Shown: positions 18,660 through 28,903 of the stretch, one piece after another
Layout: each line of letters starts with the position of its first letter
How positions within the stretch are numbered: position 1 is the first letter of the stretch
Assembly (NCBI RefSeq): GCF_000974365.1
Contig: NZ_BAZW01000007.1
Coordinates: 97,410-161,409, forward strand
Direction of reading: 5' to 3'
From: Geofilum rubicundum JCM 15548
Lineage (GTDB): Bacteria > Bacteroidota > Bacteroidia > Bacteroidales > Marinilabiliaceae
DNA length: 64,000 nt
Notes under the pieces: model-generated
What the model was told of the DNA's origin: nothing
Seen by the model: the letters and a program-made list of their open reading frames with translations, nothing else
Databases searched by the model: none
Translations under genes and position numbers: made by a program

Positions 18660-19931
18660 ATGCTCACACTCAAACAGATTCAGGAAAATAAAGCGGAAGT
18701 TATAGAGCGTCTCAAAATAAAAAATTTTGACGCTACTGCGACTGTGGATCAGATTATTCAGCTCGATAACAAGCGCAAAGCCACACAGACTAAAGCCGAT
18801 CAATTACAGGCTGAGATGAATGCGCTTTCGAAGTCTATTGGCCAGCTTTTTAAAGCGGGTAAGATGGAGGAAGCCAATGCCGGCAAGGAGAAAACAGCGG
18901 TGCTTAAGGAGCAGATTAAGGCGTTAACTGCTTTGCTGGAAACCACAGAGCAGGAACTTCAGGCAGCCTTGGTTCAGCTTCCCAACCTGCCCCACGCATC
19001 TGTTCCTGCAGGAAAAAGTGCCGAGGATAACCTCACGGTCCGTGAAGGCGGCGAAATGCCTTCGCTGACAAACGCTCTGCCCCACTGGGAGCTGGCTAAA
19101 AAGTATGATTTAATTGATTTTGAACTGGGCGTCAAGTTAACAGGAGCCGGATTTCCTGTCTATAAGGGAAAAGGGGCCAAGTTGCAAAGGGCCTTGATTA
19201 ATTTCTTTTTAGATCAAGCCATTGTTGCCGGTTACCAGGAAGTATTACCTCCTTTAATGGTCAATGAGGATTCCGGTTTTGGTACCGGTCAGTTACCCGA
19301 TAAGGAGGGACAAATGTATCATGTGGGCGTAGATAATCTCTATTTGATACCTACCGCCGAAGTACCGGTGACCAATATCTACCGCGATGTCATTTTAAAT
19401 GCCCATCAATTGCCGGTCCGCAACTGTGCTTACTCGGCTTGTTTTCGTCGGGAAGCCGGTTCGTACGGTAAGGATGTGCGTGGCTTGAATCGTTTGCATC
19501 AATTCGACAAAGTTGAAATTGTGCAGGTGGCGCATCCCGACAAGTCATATGAGACCCTGGAAGGCATGGTGGCACATGTGCAGACTTTGGTCGAGAAGCT
19601 CGAACTGCCCTGGCGCATTTTGCGTTTGTGTGGCGGGGACATGAGCTTTACGTCGGCGCTGACCTACGATTTCGAGGTCTATTCGGCCGCTCAGGAACGC
19701 TGGCTGGAAGTCAGTTCCGTCAGTAATTTCGAAAGCTTTCAGGCCAACCGTCTGAAGCTCCGCTTTAAGGAGGATGGTGGCAAAAAGGCGCAGTTGGCAC
19801 ATACGCTCAATGGCAGTGCTTTGGCTTTGCCGCGGATCATGGCTGCCTTGCTCGAGAATAACCAGTTTGAAGGGGGGATCCGTGTACCAGAGGTTTTGGT
19901 GCCGTTCTGTGGTTTTGACCTTATAAAATAA
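18660..19931 (+). CDS. serS: Serine--tRNA ligase
   Basis: Class II synthetase that charges tRNA-Ser. An N-terminal helical arm (about residues 30-105, coiled coil) is followed by the class II core with motif 2 (CAYSACFRREAGSYGKDVRGLNRLHQF) and motif 3 (LNGSALALPRIMAALLENNQ). Length 423 matches the family. A small DUF4286 gene and ruvC follow closely, so the three may be co-transcribed. Confidence 0.95.
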   Translation: MLTLKQIQENKAEVIERLKIKNFDATATVDQIIQLDNKRKATQTKADQLQAEMNALSKSIGQLFKAGKMEEANAGKEKTAVLKEQIKALTALLETTEQELQAALVQLPNLPHASVPAGKSAEDNLTVREGGEMPSLTNALPHWELAKKYDLIDFELGVKLTGAGFPVYKGKGAKLQRALINFFLDQAIVAGYQEVLPPLMVNEDSGFGTGQLPDKEGQMYHVGVDNLYLIPTAEVPVTNIYRDVILNAHQLPVRNCAYSACFRREAGSYGKDVRGLNRLHQFDKVEIVQVAHPDKSYETLEGMVAHVQTLVEKLELPWRILRLCGGDMSFTSALTYDFEVYSAAQERWLEVSSVSNFESFQANRLKLRFKEDGGKKAQLAHTLNGSALALPRIMAALLENNQFEGGIRVPEVLVPFCGFDLIK

Positions 19932-19940
19932 TTCTGAATT

Positions 19941-20240
19941 GTGTTGATATTTAATACATCCTTTTATGTAGGTGAAGGCTCGGTTGAGGACTGGAAGAGG
20001 TGGCTTAACGAGCAGTTGTTTGTGGAAGTCGGCAAGCAGGTGGGGGATTTGCCAACTGAGGTTTTTGAGGTGGTTTCGGCCCGGCCTGAAGAGAATCGGA
20101 TCTTCTCGGTTCAATGGCGCTGCAGTCAGTTGGGAGAGATCCGGCAGGTAGATGATTGTGTGGCCAGCGTTTTGTCAACCCTCCAGTCGCAGTTCGGAGA
20201 ATCGGCTACGCATTTTAGTTCAATAATGAAAAAGTTGTGA
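19941..20240 (+). CDS. DUF4286 family protein
   Basis: 99-residue protein starting with GTG ([22 protein letters not shown]). It matches the small DUF4286 family of Bacteroidota, which resembles a ferredoxin-like fold and has no known function. It begins 9 bases after serS and its last bases overlap the GTG start of ruvC, so it is translationally linked to both. Confidence 0.75.
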   Translation: MLIFNTSFYVGEGSVEDWKRWLNEQLFVEVGKQVGDLPTEVFEVVSARPEENRIFSVQWRCSQLGEIRQVDDCVASVLSTLQSQFGESATHFSSIMKKL

Positions 20241-20802
20241 TAAAAAAGGCCGCTGGAGAAAAAATAATACTGGGCATAGACCCCGGAACCACCGTGATGG
20301 GGTATGGTGTTCTCCGAGTGGTGGGCAATAAGCCTCTATGCTGGCCATGGGCGTATTAGAGTTAAAGAAATACGACGACCATTATCTGAAACTGAAGCGT
20401 ATCTTTGAGCGGGTGGTTCAGTTGATAGAAACCTACCATCCCGATGAATTGGCCATTGAAGCACCTTTCTTTGGTAAAAATGTTCAGTCCATGTTGAAGT
20501 TGGGACGCGCGCAGGGTGTCGCCATGGCCGCCGCACTTTCCCGTTCCGTTCCCATTTTTGAATATGCCCCATTGCGCATCAAACAAGCCATCACGGGCAG
20601 AGGTAGCGCATCTAAAGAACAGGTGGCCTTGTTTTTAAAGCAGTATCTTCACTTAAAAGAGGACCCCAAGTTTTTAGATGCCACAGACGGTCTCGCTGCA
20701 GCGGTTTGTCACTATTTTCAGGCCAATGCTCCGGTTTCGGCCTCCGGAAGCAACAGCTGGAAGGCCTTTATCAGTAAAAATCCCGGGCGGGTTAAGAAAT
20801 AG
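20237..20802 (+). CDS. ruvC: Holliday junction resolvase RuvC, one frameshift
   Basis: Endonuclease that resolves Holliday junctions with RuvAB. The start is GTG 20237, overlapping the DUF4286 stop. The first catalytic Asp is in [14 protein letters not shown]; the second acid is Glu in [21 protein letters not shown]; the last Asp pair is in [14 protein letters not shown]. The frame breaks at about 20335 between NKP and [14 protein letters not shown]; one missing base accounts for it. Restored length of about 189 residues is normal for the family. Confidence 0.88.
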
Positions 20803-20804
20803 GC

Positions 20805-21197
20805 TTAAAGATGCTGCCTGATGTTGGCGGCGATGGTATCCATCTCCTCCTTTTCCAGTTTTAATTTTGGCCTGGAAAAGCTGATGTCGGCCTCTGTCTG
20901 CAAGGGCACCAGATGAATATGGGCATGCGGTACCTCCAGTCCCAGAACCGCCACGCCAATGCGTTGACAGGGAATGGTCTTTTCAATGGCCAGCGCCACT
21001 TTTTTGGCAAAGACGGTCAGACCTGCCAACAGGTCATCTTCCAAATCGAACAGGTAATCGGTCTCCTGCTTGGGAACTACCAGCGTATGGCCTTTGACCA
21101 GGGGGTTGATATCCAAAAAGGCCAAATAATGATCGTCCTCTGCAATCTTATAACAAGGAATTTCCCCTTTGATGATTTTCGAAAAGATGGTTGCCAT
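20805..21197 (-). CDS. HIT family hydrolase
   Basis: Histidine-triad nucleotide hydrolase. The catalytic HAHIHLVPL motif is present near the C-terminus (about residues 96-104), and the N-terminus (MATIFSKIIKGEIPCYKIAEDD) is typical. Length 130 fits the HinT-like branch, which cleaves nucleoside phosphoramidates. Convergent with ruvC (2 bases apart) and downstream of greA on the same strand. Confidence 0.92.
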   Translation of the reverse strand: MATIFSKIIKGEIPCYKIAEDDHYLAFLDINPLVKGHTLVVPKQETDYLFDLEDDLLAGLTVFAKKVALAIEKTIPCQRIGVAVLGLEVPHAHIHLVPLQTEADISFSRPKLKLEKEEMDTIAANIRQHL

Positions 21198-21280
21198 GGT
21201 TTTTTCTTTCTTTTTTGTCGGCTATAAACGAAGCTACTAGCAAATATAAGGAAACAATTAGAAGCAGGAAAGGGGACAAA

Positions 21281-21311
21281 AAAAAGAACTGCCTTTCCGG
21301 GCAGTCCTTTT
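21281..21311 (-). terminator. Terminator of greA
   Basis: ACTGCC-tttccg-GGCAGT stem followed on the minus strand by a run of T; 28 bases past the greA stop. Confidence 0.7.
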
Positions 21312-21338
21312 ATAAGTTTGTTCTTAGAGTTGTCGGGC

Positions 21339-21812
21339 TTAAAGAGAGATTTCCAATATCTCAAAAGGCATGGTGCCCGACGGGACCTGAATGTCCACTT
21401 TGTCGCCTACTTTTTTACCCAACAGCCCCTTGGCAATGGGCGTTGAGATGGAGATTTTGCCGGCTTTCAGGTCGGCTTCACTTTCCGATACCAAAGTATA
21501 GGTCATGACAGCGTTGTTTTTCAGGTTTTTAATTTTAACCTTATTCAAAATCTGTACTTTGGATGTGTCCAGTTTGGACTCATCAATAAGCCGGCTGCCT
21601 GCAATGGTCTCTTTTAGTCTGGCAATTTTCATTTCAAGCATGCCCTGGGCTTCTTTGGCCGCATCATACTCTGCATTTTCAGAGAGGTCCCCTTTGTCGC
21701 GCGCCTCTGCTATCTGTTTCGAAATGTTGGGTCTTTCAACCGATTCAAGGTGAGAAAGTTCTTCCCGTAATCGCTTGAGTCCCTCTTCTGTGATATAACT
21801 CACTTTTGACAT
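21339..21812 (-). CDS. greA: Transcription elongation factor GreA
   Basis: GreA rescues backtracked RNA polymerase by stimulating transcript cleavage. It has the N-terminal coiled coil (EGLKRLREELSHLESVERPN, ISKQIAEARDKGDLSENAEYDAAKEAQ, with the acidic tip D/E residues) and the C-terminal domain ending in PIAKGLLGKKVGDKVDIQVPSG. Length 157 is standard. Single gene on the minus strand with its own terminator. Confidence 0.95.
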   Translation of the reverse strand: MSKVSYITEEGLKRLREELSHLESVERPNISKQIAEARDKGDLSENAEYDAAKEAQGMLEMKIARLKETIAGSRLIDESKLDTSKVQILNKVKIKNLKNNAVMTYTLVSESEADLKAGKISISTPIAKGLLGKKVGDKVDIQVPSGTMPFEILEISL

Positions 21813-21855
21813 GATGTTTTCCTCCTGATTCTTTTTTAAATAAGGTTAATATACT

Positions 21856-21884
21856 GAAGAATCCCGAATGAATCGGGATTCTTC
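21856..21884 (-). terminator. Hairpin after the 156-residue membrane protein gene
   Basis: Perfect 12-base stem GAAGAATCCCGA / TCGGGATTCTTC with a 5-base loop. It lacks a strong T-run, so termination strength is uncertain. Confidence 0.5.
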
Positions 21885-21957
21885 GCTGCTTCTGCAGCAA
21901 AAGATTTTGTTTAATATAAAATAAGTTGGTGATGTTTTGGTTTAGCTTATGATGGCC

Positions 21958-22428
21958 TTAAATAGTGGGTCTTTTGATAATTTCAGAATAGATGATGGCT
22001 CGTTTTAAGTCGAAGTTCTCAGCATCCCAAACTGAAGCGTCGTCGTAACTATTGGCTTCTTCTGCTAAACTCTTGTGAACAGGTTTTCGGGTTATCCTTG
22101 TGATGCGTTCAGGCCGCCTTAAACTGTCACTTTTTTTGATGCTTTGGTAGTCGGGTTTTTTATACTGCAGTTTTTGATGCTGCAATTTTTCCGCTTGCAT
22201 CGGTTCGATTTCCGGTTCGTTTTGGTATTCGCGTGGTGGTTTTCTGATGGCTTCATCATCAAACCATTCACTAAAGGGCGGCATGGCTTCATCTGAATAC
22301 GCTTCATCGTCATGATCAGGCACAACTTCCCCTTTACGCGCAGCATCCCTTGATTTTTTAATAACGCTAAAAATCAAGGCGCCGATCATTACAAGGATAT
22401 ATAAAATGTCGCCTAACGAATCGCCCAT
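21958..22428 (-). CDS. Hypothetical single-pass membrane protein
   Basis: 156 residues with an N-terminal membrane segment (GDILYILVMIGALIFSVIKKS) and then a charged, low-complexity cytoplasmic tail rich in Glu, Lys and Pro that carries no known domain. The C-terminus (DLKRAIIYSEIIKRPTI) is the least disordered part and resembles the ends of small Bacteroidota membrane proteins. I do not recognise its function. It diverges from a Rieske-like lipoprotein gene across a hairpin-containing gap. Confidence 0.65.
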   Translation of the reverse strand: MGDSLGDILYILVMIGALIFSVIKKSRDAARKGEVVPDHDDEAYSDEAMPPFSEWFDDEAIRKPPREYQNEPEIEPMQAEKLQHQKLQYKKPDYQSIKKSDSLRRPERITRITRKPVHKSLAEEANSYDDASVWDAENFDLKRAIIYSEIIKRPTI

Positions 22429-22477
22429 GTCTGTAAAAAATAATAGCTAAATTAGCCCGAACAAAACTAATAAGCAA

Positions 22478-22513
22478 ATAAAGAGGTGCCAATTTTCGTT
22501 TGCACCTCTTATT
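22478..22513. other. Hairpin in a divergent intergenic region
   Basis: AAGAGGTGC / GCACCTCTT stem with an 11-base loop. It lies between two genes that point away from each other, so it does not terminate either; it could be a regulatory site or a 5' leader structure. Confidence 0.45.
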
Positions 22514-22570
22514 CGCCTGATTGATTGATGGCTATGTTATTGATCTAGCTGTCGCTTAAAATGTTTGAAA

Positions 22571-22996
22571 ATGAAAAATATATATGTATTCCTGTCTCTT
22601 ACGTTGATTTTTGCTTTTGGTTGCAAAAAAGATGAACATCCGGTTCCCAATTACCGCTTTACGGCTTATGTGGATCTGATGTTGCCCGATTATAACAAAC
22701 AAGTATTTAAGGTCAGCAGTGACCGCTTTGGCAACCGGGTCGGGGTAGCGGGCGTGATTGTTTACCGAATGGCCACCGATGAGTACTATGTATTTGAGCG
22801 CTATTGTCCGCACGACCAAAAACTCACCTGTGTCGTGGATGTCACGCCTGGCAATACAACGGCCAGTTGTCCCTGTTGTGAGTCGGAATTTTTGATTGCG
22901 GTGCCGGATGGGGACGTCATAGACGGACCTTCCGTCTATTCCTTAAAAAGCTACCGAACGCGCATGGATGGCAACTATCTGGTTATTTATAATTGA
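22571..22996 (+). CDS. Rieske-like lipoprotein with an altered cluster motif
   Basis: Lipoprotein (MKNIYVFLSLTLIFAFGC, lipid Cys18) with a Rieske-like fold. The first ligand box CPH is present (ERYCPHDQ) but the second reads CPCCESEF, where Rieske proteins have CxxH; the second histidine is replaced by cysteine. The spacing and the downstream GPSVYSLKSY strand match the family. This suggests either a changed metal site, for example a mixed Cys/His iron-sulfur or zinc site, or a structural remnant. I start at ATG 22571; a TTG lies two codons upstream. Single gene, with a strong terminator after it. Confidence 0.65.
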   Translation: MKNIYVFLSLTLIFAFGCKKDEHPVPNYRFTAYVDLMLPDYNKQVFKVSSDRFGNRVGVAGVIVYRMATDEYYVFERYCPHDQKLTCVVDVTPGNTTASCPCCESEFLIAVPDGDVIDGPSVYSLKSYRTRMDGNYLVIYN

Positions 22997-23001
22997 GAAA
23001 C

Positions 23002-23030
23002 AACAAAGACGGCCAGCGGCCGTCTTTGTT
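23002..23030. terminator. Bidirectional terminator
   Basis: Thirteen-base stem AACAAAGACGGCC / GGCCGTCTTTGTT with a three-base loop. It lies between the convergent Rieske-like lipoprotein and ahcY genes. Confidence 0.7.
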
Positions 23031-23079
23031 ATATGAAACGTTGAGCCATTGTTCAATGACCAATGGCCCTTGTCAGCAT

Positions 23080-24501
<1,422 letters not shown>

Positions 24502-24548
24502 TTATTTTTTATTTTTTTACTAAAGTCTCATTGTTGGGGCTAAGGGGC

Positions 24549-25487
24549 TTATAACTGGTTGCGGGTTAACAATTCACGTATAACGGTTTCGTCCTTTTTA
24601 AGTTGCTCTTTGAGTGCTTCTATATCTGGGAATTTGATCTCTTCGCGGGTTTTGGTAATAAAGGCGATGGAGATCTCCTCCGAATAAATTTCCTGATTGA
24701 AATCCAATATATGCACCTCAATGGAACGGTTATCCATTTGCTGGTTGACGGTCGGCCGGATACCAATATTAACCATGCCGCCATATACTTTCCCCATTAC
24801 TTTAACCCGGCAGGCATAAACGCCATCCGGTGGCACCAGTTTGGCCTTTTCACTCAATTGCAAATTGGCGGTAGGATAGGAGAGCTTTCTTCCCATTTTC
24901 ATGCCCCCCGTTACCTGTCCGGTTATGGTGTAGGTATATCCCAACAACAAATTGGCTTCAGGAATCTTTCCTTCTAACAAAAAATTCCTGATTTTGGTTG
25001 AGCTGGGATACAATCCGTTAACATCAATGTGGCGAAACTGGCTCAGTTCAAAACACAGTCGACCCGATAGGTGCATCAAATTGGTGAAGTCGGTTCCTCC
25101 CTTTCCAAAGCGGTGATTGTAACCGATGATCAAATGATGCGTGTTCAATTGCTGTACCAATATTTTTTCAACAAAGTCCTCTGCCGTCAAATTAGCCAAC
25201 TCCTTATTAAAGGGAACAATAATCAGATGATCAATGCCGGTCTCGCTCATCATCTTCGTTTTTTCTTCCAGGGTGGTGAGCAGGCGTAATTTCGCCACAT
25301 CCTGGCCCAAAACAATTCTGGGGTGGGGCCAGAAAGTGAGTACCACCGATTGCGTGTTCTCCAGCTCTGCCAATTGTTTAACCCGCTGCAGCAGGGCGCA
25401 ATGTCCGGGATGCATTCCGTCGAACGTTCCCATGGTGACGATGGGTCGGGGCCCCTTATAACTCTCTATGGATGAATGTACCTGCAT
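24549..25487 (-). CDS. ribF: Bifunctional riboflavin kinase/FAD synthetase
   Basis: Makes FMN and then FAD from riboflavin. The N-terminal nucleotidyltransferase has TMGTFDGMHPGHCALL and a later STKIRNFLLEGKI; the C-terminal kinase has MKMGRKLSYPTANLQL (the PTAN motif). I use ATG 25487 (MQVHSSIES); the open frame extends to TTG 25523, which would overlap the ArsC-like gene. Length 312 is normal. It follows the ArsC-like gene on the same strand. Confidence 0.93.
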   Translation of the reverse strand: MQVHSSIESYKGPRPIVTMGTFDGMHPGHCALLQRVKQLAELENTQSVVLTFWPHPRIVLGQDVAKLRLLTTLEEKTKMMSETGIDHLIIVPFNKELANLTAEDFVEKILVQQLNTHHLIIGYNHRFGKGGTDFTNLMHLSGRLCFELSQFRHIDVNGLYPSSTKIRNFLLEGKIPEANLLLGYTYTITGQVTGGMKMGRKLSYPTANLQLSEKAKLVPPDGVYACRVKVMGKVYGGMVNIGIRPTVNQQMDNRSIEVHILDFNQEIYSEEISIAFITKTREEIKFPDIEALKEQLKKDETVIRELLTRNQL

Positions 25488-25497
25488 GCCCTGAATG

Positions 25498-25838
25498 TTA
25501 TAGAATGCTTTTAATGTTTTCAACCGGGCGACCGATGACCGCTTTATCGCCGTTGATAACTACGGGACGTTCTATTAATTTTGGATGTTGAGCCATGGCT
25601 TCTGCCCACTGATCGTCGTTGAGCTCCTTGTGCTTATAGACCTCTTTATAGATGGCCTCATTTTTTCGGATCCAATCAATGGCCGGAATGCCGAGTTTTT
25701 TGAGCATCGATTTTATCTCTTCGGCTGTCAATGGGTGGTCCAGATACCGAATCTCCTCAGGCTGGATGCCTGATCCTGTATAAATTTTAAGCCTTCCCGA
25801 CTTTTGGTACAACGCGGGTTGTGCAGTATTTGTATCAT
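25498..25838 (-). CDS. ArsC/Spx-family thioredoxin-like protein, one frameshift
   Basis: Small thioredoxin-fold protein of the arsenate reductase-like family. The true start is ATG 25838, sharing ATGA with the prfB stop, and reads IQILHNPRCTKSREGLKFIQD with the family's redox cysteine. At about 25773 one missing T (GATTCAGG to GATCAGG) breaks the frame; the rest continues as GIQPEEIRYLDHPLTAEEIKSMLKKLGIP to the stop. A frame that runs open upstream in the other register is spurious. The restored protein is about 113 residues. It is coupled to prfB, and the name arsenate reductase is only by family. Confidence 0.82.
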
Positions 25839-26951
25839 TTCGGTTCGTTTTTTTCAAAAACATCTGAAGCGCCATATTCCATAAGAAAGGCTTTTATGAA
25901 TCCGTCAATATCCCCATCCAGAACGCTCTGTACGTTACTGGTCTCATGTCCGGTACGTACGTCTTTAACCAGCTTGTAGGGCTGAAGCACATAGGAACGT
26001 ATTTGCGAACCCCACTCGATTTTCTTCTTCTGGGATTCGATTTTGTTGGATTCTTCCAGCCTTTTTCTTAGCTCTATTTCATAGAGTTGAGATTTAAGGA
26101 TTCTCAGGGCATTTTCCTTATTACCTCCCTGCGAGCGTGATTCCGTGTTCTCAATCACAATACCAGAAGGCGCGTGTCGCAGTCGGACCCCCGTCTCCAC
26201 CTTGTTGACATTTTGTCCACCGGCTCCACCTGAACGGAAGGTGTCCCAGGTTATGTCTGAGGGGTTTATATCCACCTCAATGGAGTCGTCGATCAAGGGA
26301 ATAACAAACACGGAAGTGAAGGAGGTCATGCGCTTATTGGCTGCATTGAAAGGCGACAGACGCACCAGTCGGTGTACCCCATTTTCTCCCTTCAGATAAC
26401 CATAGGCATAGTCCCCTTCAAACTGAATGGTGACCGTTTTAATGCCCGCATCATCTCCTTCCAGGATGTGGTTGACCGTCAGCTTGTATTTGTTTTTTTC
26501 TCCCCAGCGAAGGTACATACGCATGAGCATTTCTGCCCAATCCTGACTTTCGGTCCCGCCGGCACCTGCATTGATTTTGAGGATGGCCCCCATTTTGTCT
26601 TCTTCTTTCTGGAGCATATTGCGCAACTCCAAATCTTCCATCCGCGAAAGGGCCTGATGGTAGGCTTTTTCAAGCTCGTTTTCTTCTGCTTCTCCCTCTT
26701 TGTAGAAATCGTAGAGCACCTGAAGATCATCCACGGCGGTCTTTATTTCCAGATAGCCGTTGACCCAGCTTTTGATTTCCTTGAGTTTCTTCATTTGGAC
26801 TTCCGCAGCCTTGGCATCATCCCAAAAATCGGGAGCCTGAGAACGCAACTCCTCTTCTTCTATTTCGATTCGTTTTCGATCGATGTCAAAGGTACCTCCT
26901 CAGCGCGTTTTCACGGGCGCTTAAGTCTTTAATTTGATCCGGTGTTATCAT
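25835..26951 (-). CDS. prfB: Peptide chain release factor 2 with programmed +1 frameshift
   Basis: RF2 releases peptides at UGA and UAA. Translation starts at ATG 26951, reads 21 codons to CTT, then meets TGA (26888-26886). A +1 slip (skipping the T at 26888) continues as DIDRKRIEIEEEEL in the long frame ending at 25835. The slip site has the classic design: an internal Shine-Dalgarno-like AGGAGG (26900-26895), three bases, CTT, TGA, C. It lets low RF2 raise its own synthesis. The catalytic GGQ loop (SGGAGGQNVNKVETGVRL) is intact. This frameshift is genuine, unlike others in the window. Confidence 0.95.
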
Positions 26952-27002
26952 CAGTATTTTATTTTGAATCACAAAGGTACTAAAAATATCAATTTGGGAA
27001 GA

Positions 27003-28559
27003 TTATCTGAATCCATTCGATGAGAAGGTCCCCCGCTTGAGTTGACTGCAGTGCTTGGATATCAATCTAAAGGCCTGGGTGTTACCCAGTTTTCCGGCAT
27101 TTTCCCAGTCCTCACAGGCCCTCTCCTTGAGGCCGGTATTGAAATAGGCCATGCCCCGGTTCATCAATGCATGGTCGTCGCGCGGATCCATGCGCAGGGC
27201 GCGATTGAACTCCGTGATGGCTTCCAAATAATCACTGCGTTTAAACTTGATATTTCCTATGAGGGTATAAACGCCGGGTAAATAAGGGTTGAGCCGGGAT
27301 GCCGTGGTTAAATCTTCCAGCGCCGGATCGTGGTTGCTGGCATGTTGCATGACTAAACGCCCCCGTTCATACCATCCTTCTCCTAAAAGGGTATCCAGTT
27401 CAATGGCATAAGAATAGCTGGCATGGGCCTTCCTGACTTCGTTGTTCAGATTTTGCAGTTGCCCCAGAAGCACAAATCCACTTGCCAGGTTTTCTTCTTT
27501 TTGGAGACAGGTCATCAAATCTTCAACGGCCTGTTGGTTTTGTCGGTTCTTGATATGGTATATGGCCCGACCATAATAAGCCAAACCGCAATTCTCATCC
27601 AATTCAAGCGAGTAGCTAAAATCTTCTTCTGCCCCTATTCGGTTACCATATTGATGGCGGCTGATGCATCTTAAGGCATATAAGCGGGCATTCTCCGGCA
27701 CCATTTTAAAGGCCATAGTGAAATACCTGGCGGATTCAATCCATTTTTCCCAGCCTTGCAGCAATAGTGCTTCGGTGCAATGGGGATCCGTTAATTCCAT
27801 TTTCCTGGGGTTGATTTTGAAATGGCCCCAGGTTTGGTTAACGGAGGTCCACTGGTGGTCATTGATCAGATAAACCGGCAGCATAACGGGCTGATGGGCA
27901 GAAGGCATGTAGTGCAAAATGCCCACAAACAGGCCGGAGGTATTGATGATGGGTGCGCCCTTTGAGGCATGGCTGCAATCGATGGATAGGAGAGCGGAAC
28001 GACCGATGGAAAAGGGGTGAATGATCTTCTTAATTTCGGCGATGTTTAAAGAGTTGTTTTGGTCCGATTCGTGCGGAAAGGTCATGACTTCACCCGGTGC
28101 GTCAAAGGGCTGACGGGCAGGACTCAGAAAATTATCTTCCCGGCTTCTGAAGCCGGACACCTGAATCATCGCCAAATTGGCCATGGGATGAATGGCTATG
28201 ACACGGGATAAAAAAAGATTTCGGTTTTTGTGACCTGAGATGATCACCGTATCGGCTTTTTGAAACAGCGCTGCATTAGTTATGGCCAGTCCGTCCGCAC
28301 TTATAAAGAAAGCCCTGGCCGTGTCTGTGGTGTGTCTGGTTGAATTGTAGGCGGTTAAATTGAAGGTGGCGGCCTCGGCTTTTTCGATGAGCTCCATCAT
28401 GTTGAGTTGGGCGAAATTGTTGTGGCTCATTGTCAGAAGAATAAGCACCCATCCGAAAGGCAGAAGGAAGCGTTTTCCATGGGAAACTATTCCTGAGAAA
28501 GAAGACGTAAAACGGCCGGGACTGCCATCATGATGTCTTGTCGTGTAAAAGATTTTCAT
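27003..28559 (-). CDS. Trypsin-like (degenerate) protease domain fused to TPR repeats, exported
   Basis: 518-residue exported protein: N-terminal hydrophobic segment, a HtrA-like serine-protease fold (about residues 60-240), then at least five TPR motifs. The protease fold seems inactive. Where active members have TNNHVV this reads TNAALF, the Asp position of DLAVL is Asn (HPMANLAMIQV), and the oxyanion region is altered (SKGAP). Only the nucleophile Ser position remains. It may be a scaffold in the periplasm or a pseudoprotease. The second half has clear TPR units such as ASYSYAIELDTLLGEGWYERG and AITEFNRALRMDPRDDHALMNRG. Confidence 0.72.
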   Translation of the reverse strand: MKIFYTTRHHDGSPGRFTSSFSGIVSHGKRFLLPFGWVLILLTMSHNNFAQLNMMELIEKAEAATFNLTAYNSTRHTTDTARAFFISADGLAITNAALFQKADTVIISGHKNRNLFLSRVIAIHPMANLAMIQVSGFRSREDNFLSPARQPFDAPGEVMTFPHESDQNNSLNIAEIKKIIHPFSIGRSALLSIDCSHASKGAPIINTSGLFVGILHYMPSAHQPVMLPVYLINDHQWTSVNQTWGHFKINPRKMELTDPHCTEALLLQGWEKWIESARYFTMAFKMVPENARLYALRCISRHQYGNRIGAEEDFSYSLELDENCGLAYYGRAIYHIKNRQNQQAVEDLMTCLQKEENLASGFVLLGQLQNLNNEVRKAHASYSYAIELDTLLGEGWYERGRLVMQHASNHDPALEDLTTASRLNPYLPGVYTLIGNIKFKRSDYLEAITEFNRALRMDPRDDHALMNRGMAYFNTGLKERACEDWENAGKLGNTQAFRLISKHCSQLKRGTFSSNGFR

Positions 28560-28680
28560 GGGAAACTGTCAATTTGGTTCCCAAATTAAACAATTATTGG
28601 TTAAATTGAGCCAATAATTTGACGGGAGTCGGGATTTAAGCTATAAGAACTCAGTAGTTTTTGTCGGGATAAGAAAAACA

Positions 28681-28710
28681 AAACCCGATGAATTTCTTCA
28701 TCGGGTTTTT
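28681..28710 (-). terminator. Terminator after tRNA-His
   Basis: AAACCCGATGAA / TTCATCGGGTTT stem with a TTTC loop, followed by T-rich sequence on the minus strand. Confidence 0.75.
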
Positions 28711-28715
28711 GAAAG

Positions 28716-28790
<75 letters not shown>

Positions 28791-28903
28791 ATTTTTTTGC
28801 AGTGCAAATATAAAGTTTTTTCTTCTAATTTTGCAAGCGATTTTGAAAAAGGATGGGTGATTTTTAGAGATATTTTTAAGCGAAATAGTTTTAATGTTTG
28901 AGA

